DNA of 64,000 nucleotides from Halorientalis marina (GTDB lineage: Archaea; Halobacteriota; Halobacteria; Halobacteriales; Haloarculaceae): NCBI RefSeq assembly GCF_023028345.1, contig NZ_CP095487.1, forward strand, positions 868,001-932,000, given 5' to 3'. Both the position numbers and the translations under genes were made by a program. The first letter of the stretch is position 1, and each line of letters opens with the position of its first letter. Under the pieces are notes generated by a model. That model searched no databases and had not been told where the DNA came from. It saw only the letters and a program-made list of their open reading frames with translations. Below are positions 7,935-16,068 of this stretch, piece by piece.

Positions 7935-10802
7935 TCAGTCGGTCGCCATCGTTCGAACACCGAGCAGCGAGAGCAGTCCCAGTGCCGTTATTTGTACGTC
8001 AACGGGCGCGTCTTCGGTAAGGACGGCCCTGATCTCGGCTCGCAGTGCCTCGAGTCGTACTGGATCGTTCTCTGCGGGGGTCCGAAGGCCGACCAAGAGG
8101 TGGCGTGTCACTGCCGGATCGAGCGTTGAAAGCGCATCGCCGAGGTCTGAAACAAACGAGTGCTTGGCGCTACCTGGCGACGGGAGCGCTCGCTCACAGA
8201 TATCTCGAATCCCGCGGGCCGCTCTTTCTCTAATTTCGTTCCGATCGTCTTCCAGAGCCGTGAGATAGAGTGTCCAGACCCATCCGTGTGTCTCGATCGA
8301 GGCTTCCTCTACCACTAACGCCTCGAGCCGGTCCAGAATATACAGCCGAACGGCCGGGTTATCGGCTTGTTGGGCCGCCTGGAGCACGTCTAGCGCTCGA
8401 CTCACTCTCGCTGTCGTGATCAGCGGTGATGACGACAGCCGAATGATATTCAGCGCAGCCGCCACTCGAACGCGGAGATCGTCGTCCTCAAGCATGCTGG
8501 CCATCGAGTCGGCAGCCGAATCGCTGGCACCCTCGGTGAATTGACCACTTGCGGCGATTGTTGACAGCCCGTCGCCAGCGTGCAGTCTGGTGTCGGGACT
8601 CTCAGCATCGAGTTGTGACTGGAGGGCCCTGACGACTTCGTCGTCCCCGTCGGCCGGCGAGGTTGCCGTTTCTGCCCACGCTGTGAGACCGGCAACAGCT
8701 TCCTCCCGCACAAATTGGTTTTCGTCACGGACCGCAGTGCAAAGCAGATCGCGAACCTGTGACCGCTGCAGCGGCGAGAGCGACGTTGAATCCGCCTGAA
8801 GGAGCAGCTTGGTACCCTGGACGACCTGGTTCCGATCATTACCATCGGAAGCTTCGAAAGCGGTAGTCAATGCTGTGACTATCGTGTCACTCACGGCATC
8901 TGAAACTGCGGCTCTCCCGGTCCACTCGACGAGCGCTCCCGCTACAGCCCCCGCGTCGAAACGCTCAGAGTTACGGAGGGTCGAACCGAGCGTCGGAATC
9001 GCTCGTTCACACAGTTCCGGTGGGGTCGTCTCACCCGCTGCCTGTCTTTTCAGTGCATTAGCTGCAGCCTCCAGAACCTTCGTCGCAGGGTCGTCGAGCG
9101 CTGTTTCGAGTGCTGAAAAGATCCGCCAGTGGGTGTTCGAGGACTGGCCGGTGGTGTCCGCAGCTTCACCAAGTCCCCTCGCGGCGTTCCGGCGTAATTC
9201 CGCGGTGTCAGCCTCCATCGCGCGTTCGAGGACGCAGATCGCCCCCTGTCGCAGGTCCACCGGCACGACGGTGCTACTCGCAAGCAGTTTGCTCCGTTCG
9301 ATGGCCAGTTCACGTACCTCAGCATCGTCGCTGTCGAGTGCACGTTCTAGCGGCGCAACGACCTCCGTCCGTGTCAGGTCTGAGCCATCTTTCGTCCCCT
9401 CGGAGCGTACGAGTTCCCATGCGGCCGTTGCGCGAACGACCGGGTCCGCGTGATCGAGAGCGGTCTCGAGCATCTCACGGACACGGCCGGTCAGTGCGGC
9501 AGTGTCCAGCGTCAACATCGTTCCAAGTTCCTTGAGAGCCGTGTGTCGGACACCAGCGTGGTCTGTGTCCATCGCAGTAGTGATCACCTCGACTGCCCGC
9601 AACCGAACACGCGATGGGATCCCATCCGAGACGGCGAGTTGCTTGAGACCCGCGAGGGCCGGTTTCTGGACGCGGCGGTCGTGATCGTCGACGACCGATT
9701 CGAAATGCTCGACGAGTTGTGTTGCCTCAGTCACCGAGAGTCGAGGCGAACTTGCGATCGCTCCGAGACTCTTGGCCGCCCTCTTCTGGATGCCGGGGTA
9801 GCCGTCTGTGTCGCGGGTCGCGAGGATCATCAACTGGTCGATGAGATCGTTCGTATTGACGAGCGATTCCGGGAGAGTCGCGACCTGGGTGATCCCGATG
9901 TGGCGCTGTTTCTGTATGACGACTGCTGCCGCGTCGGGCCCTGGATCGAGGCCAGGAATCTCTCCGACACTGTAGGTCACCAAGAGCCACCTGTACATCC
10001 CGAATGCATGTCGCTCGTTCTCGATTCGGACCCAGACGTCCGCGGGGTCGACTGGCGAATCGTATCCGAGTTCCCGACAGATCACGTGAATCCAGGTCCT
10101 GCTTCGATACTCATCGACAGTTGCGCAATTCTCGAGGACACGTCGAGGCAGGGTGGCGACGAGGACGGAAAGCCGGTCGTGGCTGACGAGGACTGCAACG
10201 GTCTGCAAAAGCGACACCAGTTCATCGGTGTCGGCCATCTCTGTGAGGGTTGTCTCGACCTGCTCGTTGAACCGATAGAGGTGGCGTTCCCCGTAGTTGT
10301 TCGCCACCCACGTGGCGGTCCAGTCGGGTCGGGTCGCCGCAATCACCCCGAATGCCCGAATCGCGTGCCCAGTCATCTCGGTGTCGTCAGCGTTCGCCAG
10401 TACCGTCTGGATGACCTCGAGAACCCTCTCGAGGCTCTCGGTCTCGTCGGTCGGGAGGTGATTGGCATCGAGTTCGGCAATCGCGGCCAACCCGTGTCGG
10501 AAGACGTCGTCCCTGTAGGCACCGAGCAGGTACTCGCTCCCCTTGCTCCAACGAGTTGCGGCGACACCGGCCATCGTCTGGCTGATCGCTGGGACGAGCG
10601 CGCCGACCTGCTTGGGATGAGCCGTCGACAGATCCCGGGCGTCGGCGAGCGCCTCGGCGCGGCCAGCGAGTTTTCCCAGCGATGCGTCAGCAGGAACCTC
10701 GCGAGCTAGCCGCGTCTCGATGGCCTCCCGTCGAGCTGCCGGGGACGAATCGCTGTCGGTCACCTCACCGGAGTCGACCGATCCGGACTCGAAGCCAGTC
10801 AT
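7935..10802 (-). CDS. HEAT/ARM-like alpha-helical repeat protein B (955 aa)
   Basis: The longer paralogue of the HEAT-like protein at 5103-7556. After about 25 acidic residues it consists of repeated helix pairs, several with the HEAT hallmark Asp/Arg pattern (for example D-x-x-x-x-V-R-x-x-A and V-V-R-A-T-A-A-W), roughly 20 units. It shares with the first copy the N-terminal helical block, ELGYDSPVDP and the C-terminal A-P-V-D-V-Q-x-x-A-L segment, so the two arose by duplication and the 955-residue copy has extra repeats in its centre. There is no enzyme motif, signal peptide or membrane helix. It was probably a scaffold; whether the two HEAT proteins form a pair, as the two tubulin-like proteins may, is inference. 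Confidence 0.7.
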   Translation of the reverse strand: MTGFESGSVDSGEVTDSDSSPAARREAIETRLAREVPADASLGKLAGRAEALADARDLSTAHPKQVGALVPAISQTMAGVAATRWSKGSEYLLGAYRDDVFRHGLAAIAELDANHLPTDETESLERVLEVIQTVLANADDTEMTGHAIRAFGVIAATRPDWTATWVANNYGERHLYRFNEQVETTLTEMADTDELVSLLQTVAVLVSHDRLSVLVATLPRRVLENCATVDEYRSRTWIHVICRELGYDSPVDPADVWVRIENERHAFGMYRWLLVTYSVGEIPGLDPGPDAAAVVIQKQRHIGITQVATLPESLVNTNDLIDQLMILATRDTDGYPGIQKRAAKSLGAIASSPRLSVTEATQLVEHFESVVDDHDRRVQKPALAGLKQLAVSDGIPSRVRLRAVEVITTAMDTDHAGVRHTALKELGTMLTLDTAALTGRVREMLETALDHADPVVRATAAWELVRSEGTKDGSDLTRTEVVAPLERALDSDDAEVRELAIERSKLLASSTVVPVDLRQGAICVLERAMEADTAELRRNAARGLGEAADTTGQSSNTHWRIFSALETALDDPATKVLEAAANALKRQAAGETTPPELCERAIPTLGSTLRNSERFDAGAVAGALVEWTGRAAVSDAVSDTIVTALTTAFEASDGNDRNQVVQGTKLLLQADSTSLSPLQRSQVRDLLCTAVRDENQFVREEAVAGLTAWAETATSPADGDDEVVRALQSQLDAESPDTRLHAGDGLSTIAASGQFTEGASDSAADSMASMLEDDDLRVRVAAALNIIRLSSSPLITTARVSRALDVLQAAQQADNPAVRLYILDRLEALVVEEASIETHGWVWTLYLTALEDDRNEIRERAARGIRDICERALPSPGSAKHSFVSDLGDALSTLDPAVTRHLLVGLRTPAENDPVRLEALRAEIRAVLTEDAPVDVQITALGLLSLLGVRTMATD

Positions 10803-11105
10803 AGATGCGTCTCCCGTCTCCCCACATACCTATGCCAGGTGCATCCCGGCACGATATCTGGCGGTTGCGTGGGTACCGTCGTATCAGTATACCAGTGAGA
10901 CATCCGGATGTCAGTGGCTCTGAAAGACCCCGATACCACGGGTAATGACCGCCCGATACTGAAACTGTCGGGAATGGGGAACACTACGGTAGCGGTTCGG
11001 GAACCAGTGGTCGACCGAACGTGATCTGCTGGCGTTGGTGAGAGATGGAGGGAAAAGCGTCAGGGGGGACTGTTCTGGGGCGTGTGACGGCATCGGTGTC
11101 TCAGT
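10803..11105. other. Intergenic region, no gene seen
   Basis: The 303 bases between HEAT-like gene B and the membrane protein gene, both on the minus strand. The upstream side of the HEAT gene has only a weak TATA candidate (CATAGGTATG on the minus strand about 25 bases before the ATG). Short open frames here have no codon bias or recognisable motif. Confidence 0.5.
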
Positions 11106-11552
11106 CTACCGGAGTGTCTCGTTCTCGTCGGTGTTTTGCGGCCAGGTCTCCCTGGCCCGTTCGCTTCCGTTCATCTCCGAGAGCGACTTGTCCAGGCCGG
11201 TCTGGGAGCCGTCCTGCTGGGTCGAAGGGGTCTGGGAATGCTGCTGGGACTCCTCCGTGCCCGATTGTCCGGTAGCTCCCTGCTGACTGTCCAGGCGGCT
11301 GGCGTGAACACTCAAGCGCTCCTCGAGCATTCGGAGTTCGCTGTGAGCCTGGAGCGTCAGCGCGAGGCTGACCAGTGCCACGGCCAGCGCGGCACCGATC
11401 CCCATCGCCTGCAGGTCGGCCCGGAGTCCGAGATCGAAGACCAGGACGCCGACGATAGCGGCCAGCAGGACGGCGGCGGCCACGAGCAGTGAACGTCGCA
11501 CCGTTGCGGCCGGCGTCGGGCCCTGCAGTCGTCCCACGAGAGTGTCCTTCAT
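11106..11552 (-). CDS. Two-TM membrane protein coupled to tubulin-like gene B
   Basis: A 148-residue membrane protein: two hydrophobic helices at about residues 20-41 and 47-68 joined by a short loop, then a cytoplasmic or external tail that begins with a Leu-rich heptad stretch (70-92) and becomes Gln/Ser/Thr/Glu-rich and disordered. The ATG lies two bases after the stop of the tubulin-like gene, so the two are almost certainly translated from one message. This is the arrangement expected for a membrane anchor or adaptor that tethers the cytoskeletal protein, comparable in logic (not in sequence) to FtsA/ZipA or SepF with FtsZ. I do not recognise the family. Confidence 0.7.
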   Translation of the reverse strand: MKDTLVGRLQGPTPAATVRRSLLVAAAVLLAAIVGVLVFDLGLRADLQAMGIGAALAVALVSLALTLQAHSELRMLEERLSVHASRLDSQQGATGQSGTEESQQHSQTPSTQQDGSQTGLDKSLSEMNGSERARETWPQNTDENETLR

Positions 11553-11554
11553 CG

Positions 11555-13060
11555 TCAGAGCCCCCTCCCGCCAAGGTCGATGTCGTGTTCATCGGTGAGA
11601 TGGGCGCGTTCGTCCGGGCTGAGATGCTGTGCGTAGGGGGACAGCGGGTCGTCGATGTTGGCGTAGGTCCAGACCGCGATCTCGGGGGCACGCTCACCGG
11701 GGAACGTCTCGTCGGTGAAGCCGTCGATCGTCGCCAGCGTCACGTCGTGGGGATTGATGCCCAGTTCGGTGGCGACGCCCTCCCGAATCTCGTAGGCCGA
11801 GGTGGTCGTCACGTCCCGCGACCGGCTGAAGGCGATGGTCGTCGCCCGGTAGACGGAGTCGTTCCGGTAGGCTGCTGCGTTCGTCCACGCGGAGTACTTG
11901 GCGGCACCCTTCAGCGCGGTCTCGAAGTCCGCACCGGCTGGCACATCACGCGGGAACAGTTCGGCGATCTCGTCGACCTCGTTGAGGAAACACCGGCCGG
12001 GAGCGTAGACGCCGTGGCCGAACATGCCCTCGAAGTCCGCGGCGTCGACGTTGGCCCACCCGATGCTCATCGAGATGTCCGGGGGCCGGATGATCCCCAG
12101 ATACTGCGGCCAGACCGATTTCCTGAGCGCGTCGTTCGCGTACATCAACTTGGTCGCGTCGCGCATCTCACCCTGCTGCTGGAAGTACCGGCGGAACTTC
12201 GACCAGTCCAGATTGGTCCGGATCGGTTCGAGGATGCGCCGGAGTTCGTTGTAGGGCATGAGTTTCGAGAGCGCGTGTGACTGGAGCGTTAACAACCCGT
12301 TCGACACCGGCGTCAGAGCGTTGATGTTGCCCTGCTTGACGTGGGTATTGAGGTCATCCAGCCGCGGGATGACGTTGTTCACGAAGGCCGTCCCAGGCAT
12401 GCCCTCCTCGTCAGCGAGTTGCTTGCGTGGGCGGTCGCCGTGCCGGAACGCCGGCAGGATGGCGACGATGGTGACCGGCCCGCGCTGGTCGTCGTCGGCC
12501 TGCAGGTACTTCCCGTCAGTGATGTCCCTGCAGAAGCGGTGTGAGCCCGCGTTGCCCGATCCGCCCAGCAGCGCGATGTGGACGATGGTTCCGGCGGGGT
12601 GTTGCTCTCCCTCCGGCGTGTGCTGGTTGACGAGCCAGTCTGCGAGGTCCGGGTTGTTGTCGAACCAGCGCAGTACCCGCTCGGGATTGCCACCGCTGCC
12701 CTCGTAGGGGGCAATGGTGTTCGAGAGGATGTACTCGGCGAGGGTCGGGTCCTCGACGGCCTCGGGCACCTCCTGTTCGATGAGTTCGTCGGTGTCGAGA
12801 ACGCCGATCTCCAGGACTGAACCGTCGTCCGTGGTGATCTGGGTGCCACCCATGCCCGCGTTGTCGATGTCGATGTATCCACACCGATTCAGCGTATCGA
12901 TGACGATCAGCATGGTACGGGACCCTCCCTCGCCCATCCCAGTGACCTGAACTGGGCGAGATTGCTGTGCATGCGTCGATTCGACAGCAGACGACTCGGT
13001 TGCGGGACCACCGTCGGGTTGTCCTGCCGGGCCGAATCGGTCTCTATCGTCGCGTTCCAT
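11555..13060 (-). CDS. Tubulin/FtsZ-superfamily protein B: GTP loop degenerate, T7 loop intact
   Basis: A 501-residue paralogue of the protein at 2352-3821. The same fold landmarks are present but altered: T1 GMGEGGSR at 41-48; T4 GGSGNAG at 166-172 instead of GGxGxG, which should impair GTP binding; T6-like SNG at 253-255. The T7 loop at 337-342 reads NVDAAD and keeps the N-x-D-x-x-D pattern that in FtsZ completes the GTPase site of the next subunit. The lesions are complementary to those of the first protein, so the pair may copolymerise like alpha/beta tubulin. ATG 13060 is chosen because its distance to the promoter box matches that of the first gene; a GTG at 13069 would add three residues. 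The first 33 residues are disordered. Confidence 0.78.
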   Translation of the reverse strand: MERDDRDRFGPAGQPDGGPATESSAVESTHAQQSRPVQVTGMGEGGSRTMLIVIDTLNRCGYIDIDNAGMGGTQITTDDGSVLEIGVLDTDELIEQEVPEAVEDPTLAEYILSNTIAPYEGSGGNPERVLRWFDNNPDLADWLVNQHTPEGEQHPAGTIVHIALLGGSGNAGSHRFCRDITDGKYLQADDDQRGPVTIVAILPAFRHGDRPRKQLADEEGMPGTAFVNNVIPRLDDLNTHVKQGNINALTPVSNGLLTLQSHALSKLMPYNELRRILEPIRTNLDWSKFRRYFQQQGEMRDATKLMYANDALRKSVWPQYLGIIRPPDISMSIGWANVDAADFEGMFGHGVYAPGRCFLNEVDEIAELFPRDVPAGADFETALKGAAKYSAWTNAAAYRNDSVYRATTIAFSRSRDVTTTSAYEIREGVATELGINPHDVTLATIDGFTDETFPGERAPEIAVWTYANIDDPLSPYAQHLSPDERAHLTDEHDIDLGGRGL

Positions 13061-13083
13061 TGCATCCACTAGTACAGGTATGG

Positions 13084-13098
13084 TAGTAAATAAAAGTT
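13084..13098 (-). promoter_or_regulatory. TATA-type promoter box of tubulin-like gene B
   Basis: The minus strand reads AACTTTTATTTACTA, matching 14 of 15 bases of the box before tubulin-like gene A, and lies 23 bases before the ATG at 13060 (21 bases in the other gene). It is the main A/T-rich element in the 270-base divergent region shared with the GIY-YIG gene. Confidence 0.55.
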
Positions 13099-13333
13099 TT
13101 TCTTAGTCATTATAGTCGTGGGTTTCGCGAATTACAGAATCTCCGCAGGAATCGAATGCGGTTTAATATGCTCGTCTAAGGTTGTGTACGAGGATATAAA
13201 TTGAATACTGCTCTGTCCTCTTGCATATTCGAAACGCGGACTGATTTGTGATTATGAGTAATTATTATCTATATTGACGTGCAACGCCCGAATACACCGA
13301 GCAAATCGGTTGAGGGTGACCACCGAATCCACG

Positions 13334-13717
13334 ATGCCCCCGAAAGGCCGTCCGTATGGGTACAGTCCGGAGAAAATCCGGACGAAAGTTCCCGAGGAGC
13401 CCGGCGTGTACTGGCTCTGGTCGTTTGGCCGCCTGGTACGTGTCGGACAGTCGGTGAACCTCCGCCGGCGTCTCCTCGAATACAGCGATCAACAGCCGAA
13501 CAGATTCCGATTCCAGACCGTTCGACAGTACTTTGCTCGTCGGTCGTGGGCGCTCCACCCACTGACGCCATCGGTCAAGCGATGTCTCGACAAGATCGAA
13601 CACGCCGAACTCACTTGGTTCCAGCGGAAACACGGTCGGTTACCCGACTGGAACGCCCAGCAGAAACAGTACGAGCCGAGTATCGTCGAGCGTCTGCTCT
13701 CCACCGCCCTGTCTTGA
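13334..13717 (+). CDS. Small GIY-YIG-fold protein
   Basis: A 127-residue single-domain protein with the GIY-YIG layout: GVYWL at 24-28, VRVGQS at 35-40 (the YIG half), N-L-R-R-R-L at 42-47 carrying the conserved Arg, a Glu in the IEHAEL helix (89 or 92), and P-D-W-N at 104-107 carrying the metal-site-proximal Asn. The pattern resembles stand-alone GIY-YIG nicking nucleases and UvrC-N-like proteins. No DNA-binding domain is attached. ATG 13334 is chosen; a TTG 60 bases upstream adds an unrelated basic stretch. The gene is divergent from tubulin-like gene B and convergent with the peptidase-like gene. Active cleavage is inferred, not shown. Confidence 0.7.
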   Translation: MPPKGRPYGYSPEKIRTKVPEEPGVYWLWSFGRLVRVGQSVNLRRRLLEYSDQQPNRFRFQTVRQYFARRSWALHPLTPSVKRCLDKIEHAELTWFQRKHGRLPDWNAQQKQYEPSIVERLLSTALS

Positions 13718-13755
13718 GACACGTACCGGCAACTGGCAACGGCAGGGTCGTCCAG

Positions 13756-16023
13756 CTAGCCCATATCCGGGTGCAGCGTCCGCGTCCCACTGTAGGTGTG
13801 GAGCGTATCCAGCACTACGTGTGCCTCGACGACGAAGTTCCCGGACAACTCCGCGAGGCTGTACGATCTGTCGGGTTCCCCACGCTCGACGTCGTACAGA
13901 GAGGGGTCGACCGTCACCTCCTGTCCATCGACAGCGACGGTAACGGATTCGATACCGAGCGCGTCGTGGCCGTCGGCTGCCAGTTCCTCGAGAGCCGCTT
14001 CGACGTTGTCAGGCCCGACGTCAGCGAACCGCGGGCCGAACGTCGAGTAGTCGGGTTCGATGGAGACCGCCGCAGACTGGCTCCACGTCGAGCGGAGGTG
14101 TTCACGGATTCCGGTAACATCGAGCGTGTACTCGACAGTGATCGTTTCGCCGGGCTCGAGTACCACCTCTCGGGTCGGTCGACCGATGACCTCCTCGTCA
14201 CTCAGTTGCTCGACGGAGAGTCGACAGGAGGCTGTCGTCAGCCGGTCGAGAGGGTTCTCGAACTCCACCGTGAACGTCTGCGTGTCGGTAGACACGTCGT
14301 GGAAGCTACCCCAGAGACGCGGGAATGTGACGTCGCCGGTGTCGTCGTGGGGGGCGTCGAAGACATACGCACAATTGGCACAGATCCCGAGGGCGCGTGC
14401 AGCCGGTCCGAACCGATCCTCTCGCACCCGCAGGTAGACCGTGCCGTGACAGTACGGACAGCCGCTGTCGAGTGTCTCCGGCTGTGCCGTGTCGGTCCGA
14501 GACAGATAGAGGTCCTGTATGGAATCCGACTTCCGCTCACAGACCGTCTCGACAAGGTTCCCACGGGCGCGTTCGAGGTGTTCACTCGCCTCCGCGAGCG
14601 CGTCGAGTGTCTCTCGGTAGTCCTGAACTGCGAACCGTTCGGCCGCAGCTTTCTCGTTGACGCGTCGCAGCGCACTACGGCACTCCTTCATCGACTGTCG
14701 GGTGGCTCTCTCCGGCAGCTCAGCCCAGAGGATCTGCTCGGCATCCGGGACTGACTCAGTAAGTGTTGCCATCCGTGCGACGGTTGTGTCCGACCTGTCC
14801 TCGGGGGCGAGTGCCGCGAGTCGCGACCGTGACTCGTCGATGGTTCGAGACGGTGCCACCTCGAACTCGAACTGGTCGGCGACGATCAGTCCCCACGCGT
14901 TGATGACGACCCGGACGTCTTCGCCTTCGCGGAAGGCCGTATAATACAGCGGATGCTTCGGGCCGTCGACACAGCGCACGGCGAACGTCTCCGCGTCCGC
15001 AGCGAAGACGTCCGCCGGTACCCGGACGTCGATGATGGGGGAATCAACGTCGGAGACGGTGACGAAACACCGATCGTCGGCCCGCTCGAGCGTGGTCGTG
15101 TACGTCTGGTCACGGACAGTAGCAGGCGAGGGTTCGTGCGACGGGAGACCGGCGACGACGTAGGGGTACGGCTCGACGCCTGCAGTGACCGCACTTCGGT
15201 TGAGGATGTACGCACGCTCGCCGGCCGAGTACCCAGCACGGAGCAAATTGTGATGCAGGGGTCCATGGTGTTCGACACACTCCGTGATGCGGTACGTCCC
15301 GATCATCGACTCGGCGCCTGCGAGCAGGCTCAGCGCGGTGTGAACCGGTCGGTCCTTGCCATCGTTCATATTCTGCAAAAGCGCGCTACAGCCATCGAGG
15401 AAGACCTGCGGTATTTCGAGGGTTTCGGCCAGAATTGCCTGCTCCTCGACGCGCTGGGACCCTGCGTCCTGGTCGACGAACGGTGGTTGTTGTCCGTCGA
15501 ACGCGAAGTCCGCTGGCGCTGCCGGAAAGCCGCTCAACAGCCCGTCCGCGAGCCGGGAGAACATGTGCGAGCCGTGAAGCACTGTCGACAGCGAGTCGAT
15601 CCCGCCGTCAGCCAGTCCCCGGAGCTGGGCCCGTCGGACCGAATCGCCGGTCAGGAGTGCGGCAGTCTCGTCGTTCGTCCCGATCGATTCGTTCGCGTCC
15701 GGGACTGCGATACAGTGCTGCGTGTCTGCTGACTCCGCCGCCGTCGCTGTCGATTGCGCCCGGTCGAAATAGAGGTCACGAGCCTCTTCGGGCGTGCGGC
15801 CGGTTATCAGCCCGGCGTCGAGGGTGTACGGTTCGGCCTCCATGAACCGCGTCTGGATGGCGCGCAGGTCCGACGGCTGGATCGACCCGGGCGCGTCGAC
15901 GATCAGCACGCTGTCGGCCTGGTGGACGCGGTTGATGTCCGAAACGACCGGCTCGTTCCGGTCGGCCGCGATCTCTTCGGCGAGCGCCGCGTACGGTCCG
16001 TCCGCTGCACGTGTAAAGATCAT
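13756..16023 (-). CDS. Large multidomain protein with possible caspase/CHAT-like peptidase domain and zinc ribbon
   Basis: A 755-residue soluble protein. Residues 1-275 look like a caspase-hemoglobinase fold: a hydrophobic strand DSVLIVD at 37-43, a His after a strand (TVLHGSH, H150 or H153), then a strand ending in Cys (QVFLDGC, C212), followed by a G-A-x-x-M-I-G-T-Y strand and an L-L-x-A-G-Y-S-A-G-E segment, the order seen in CHAT and C25 peptidases. Residues 440-510 are helical. A CxxC...CxxC zinc ribbon lies at 522-551 and beta-rich sandwich-like segments follow to the end. The start at ATG 16023 has an AGGAG ribosome site. It lies 45 bases after glyS on the same strand, so read-through is possible. 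The peptidase assignment is moderate; a structural search would decide. Confidence 0.55.
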   Translation of the reverse strand: MIFTRAADGPYAALAEEIAADRNEPVVSDINRVHQADSVLIVDAPGSIQPSDLRAIQTRFMEAEPYTLDAGLITGRTPEEARDLYFDRAQSTATAAESADTQHCIAVPDANESIGTNDETAALLTGDSVRRAQLRGLADGGIDSLSTVLHGSHMFSRLADGLLSGFPAAPADFAFDGQQPPFVDQDAGSQRVEEQAILAETLEIPQVFLDGCSALLQNMNDGKDRPVHTALSLLAGAESMIGTYRITECVEHHGPLHHNLLRAGYSAGERAYILNRSAVTAGVEPYPYVVAGLPSHEPSPATVRDQTYTTTLERADDRCFVTVSDVDSPIIDVRVPADVFAADAETFAVRCVDGPKHPLYYTAFREGEDVRVVINAWGLIVADQFEFEVAPSRTIDESRSRLAALAPEDRSDTTVARMATLTESVPDAEQILWAELPERATRQSMKECRSALRRVNEKAAAERFAVQDYRETLDALAEASEHLERARGNLVETVCERKSDSIQDLYLSRTDTAQPETLDSGCPYCHGTVYLRVREDRFGPAARALGICANCAYVFDAPHDDTGDVTFPRLWGSFHDVSTDTQTFTVEFENPLDRLTTASCRLSVEQLSDEEVIGRPTREVVLEPGETITVEYTLDVTGIREHLRSTWSQSAAVSIEPDYSTFGPRFADVGPDNVEAALEELAADGHDALGIESVTVAVDGQEVTVDPSLYDVERGEPDRSYSLAELSGNFVVEAHVVLDTLHTYSGTRTLHPDMG

Positions 16024-16068
16024 GCCTGTGAATCTCCTGAATTGAACCGCTCCGGGGGTCGGGACCGA

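Noticed and set aside
9450..10709. 419-codon plus-strand frame antisense to HEAT-like gene B
   Set aside because: High GC gives long antisense frames; codon positions and motif content support only the minus-strand HEAT gene.
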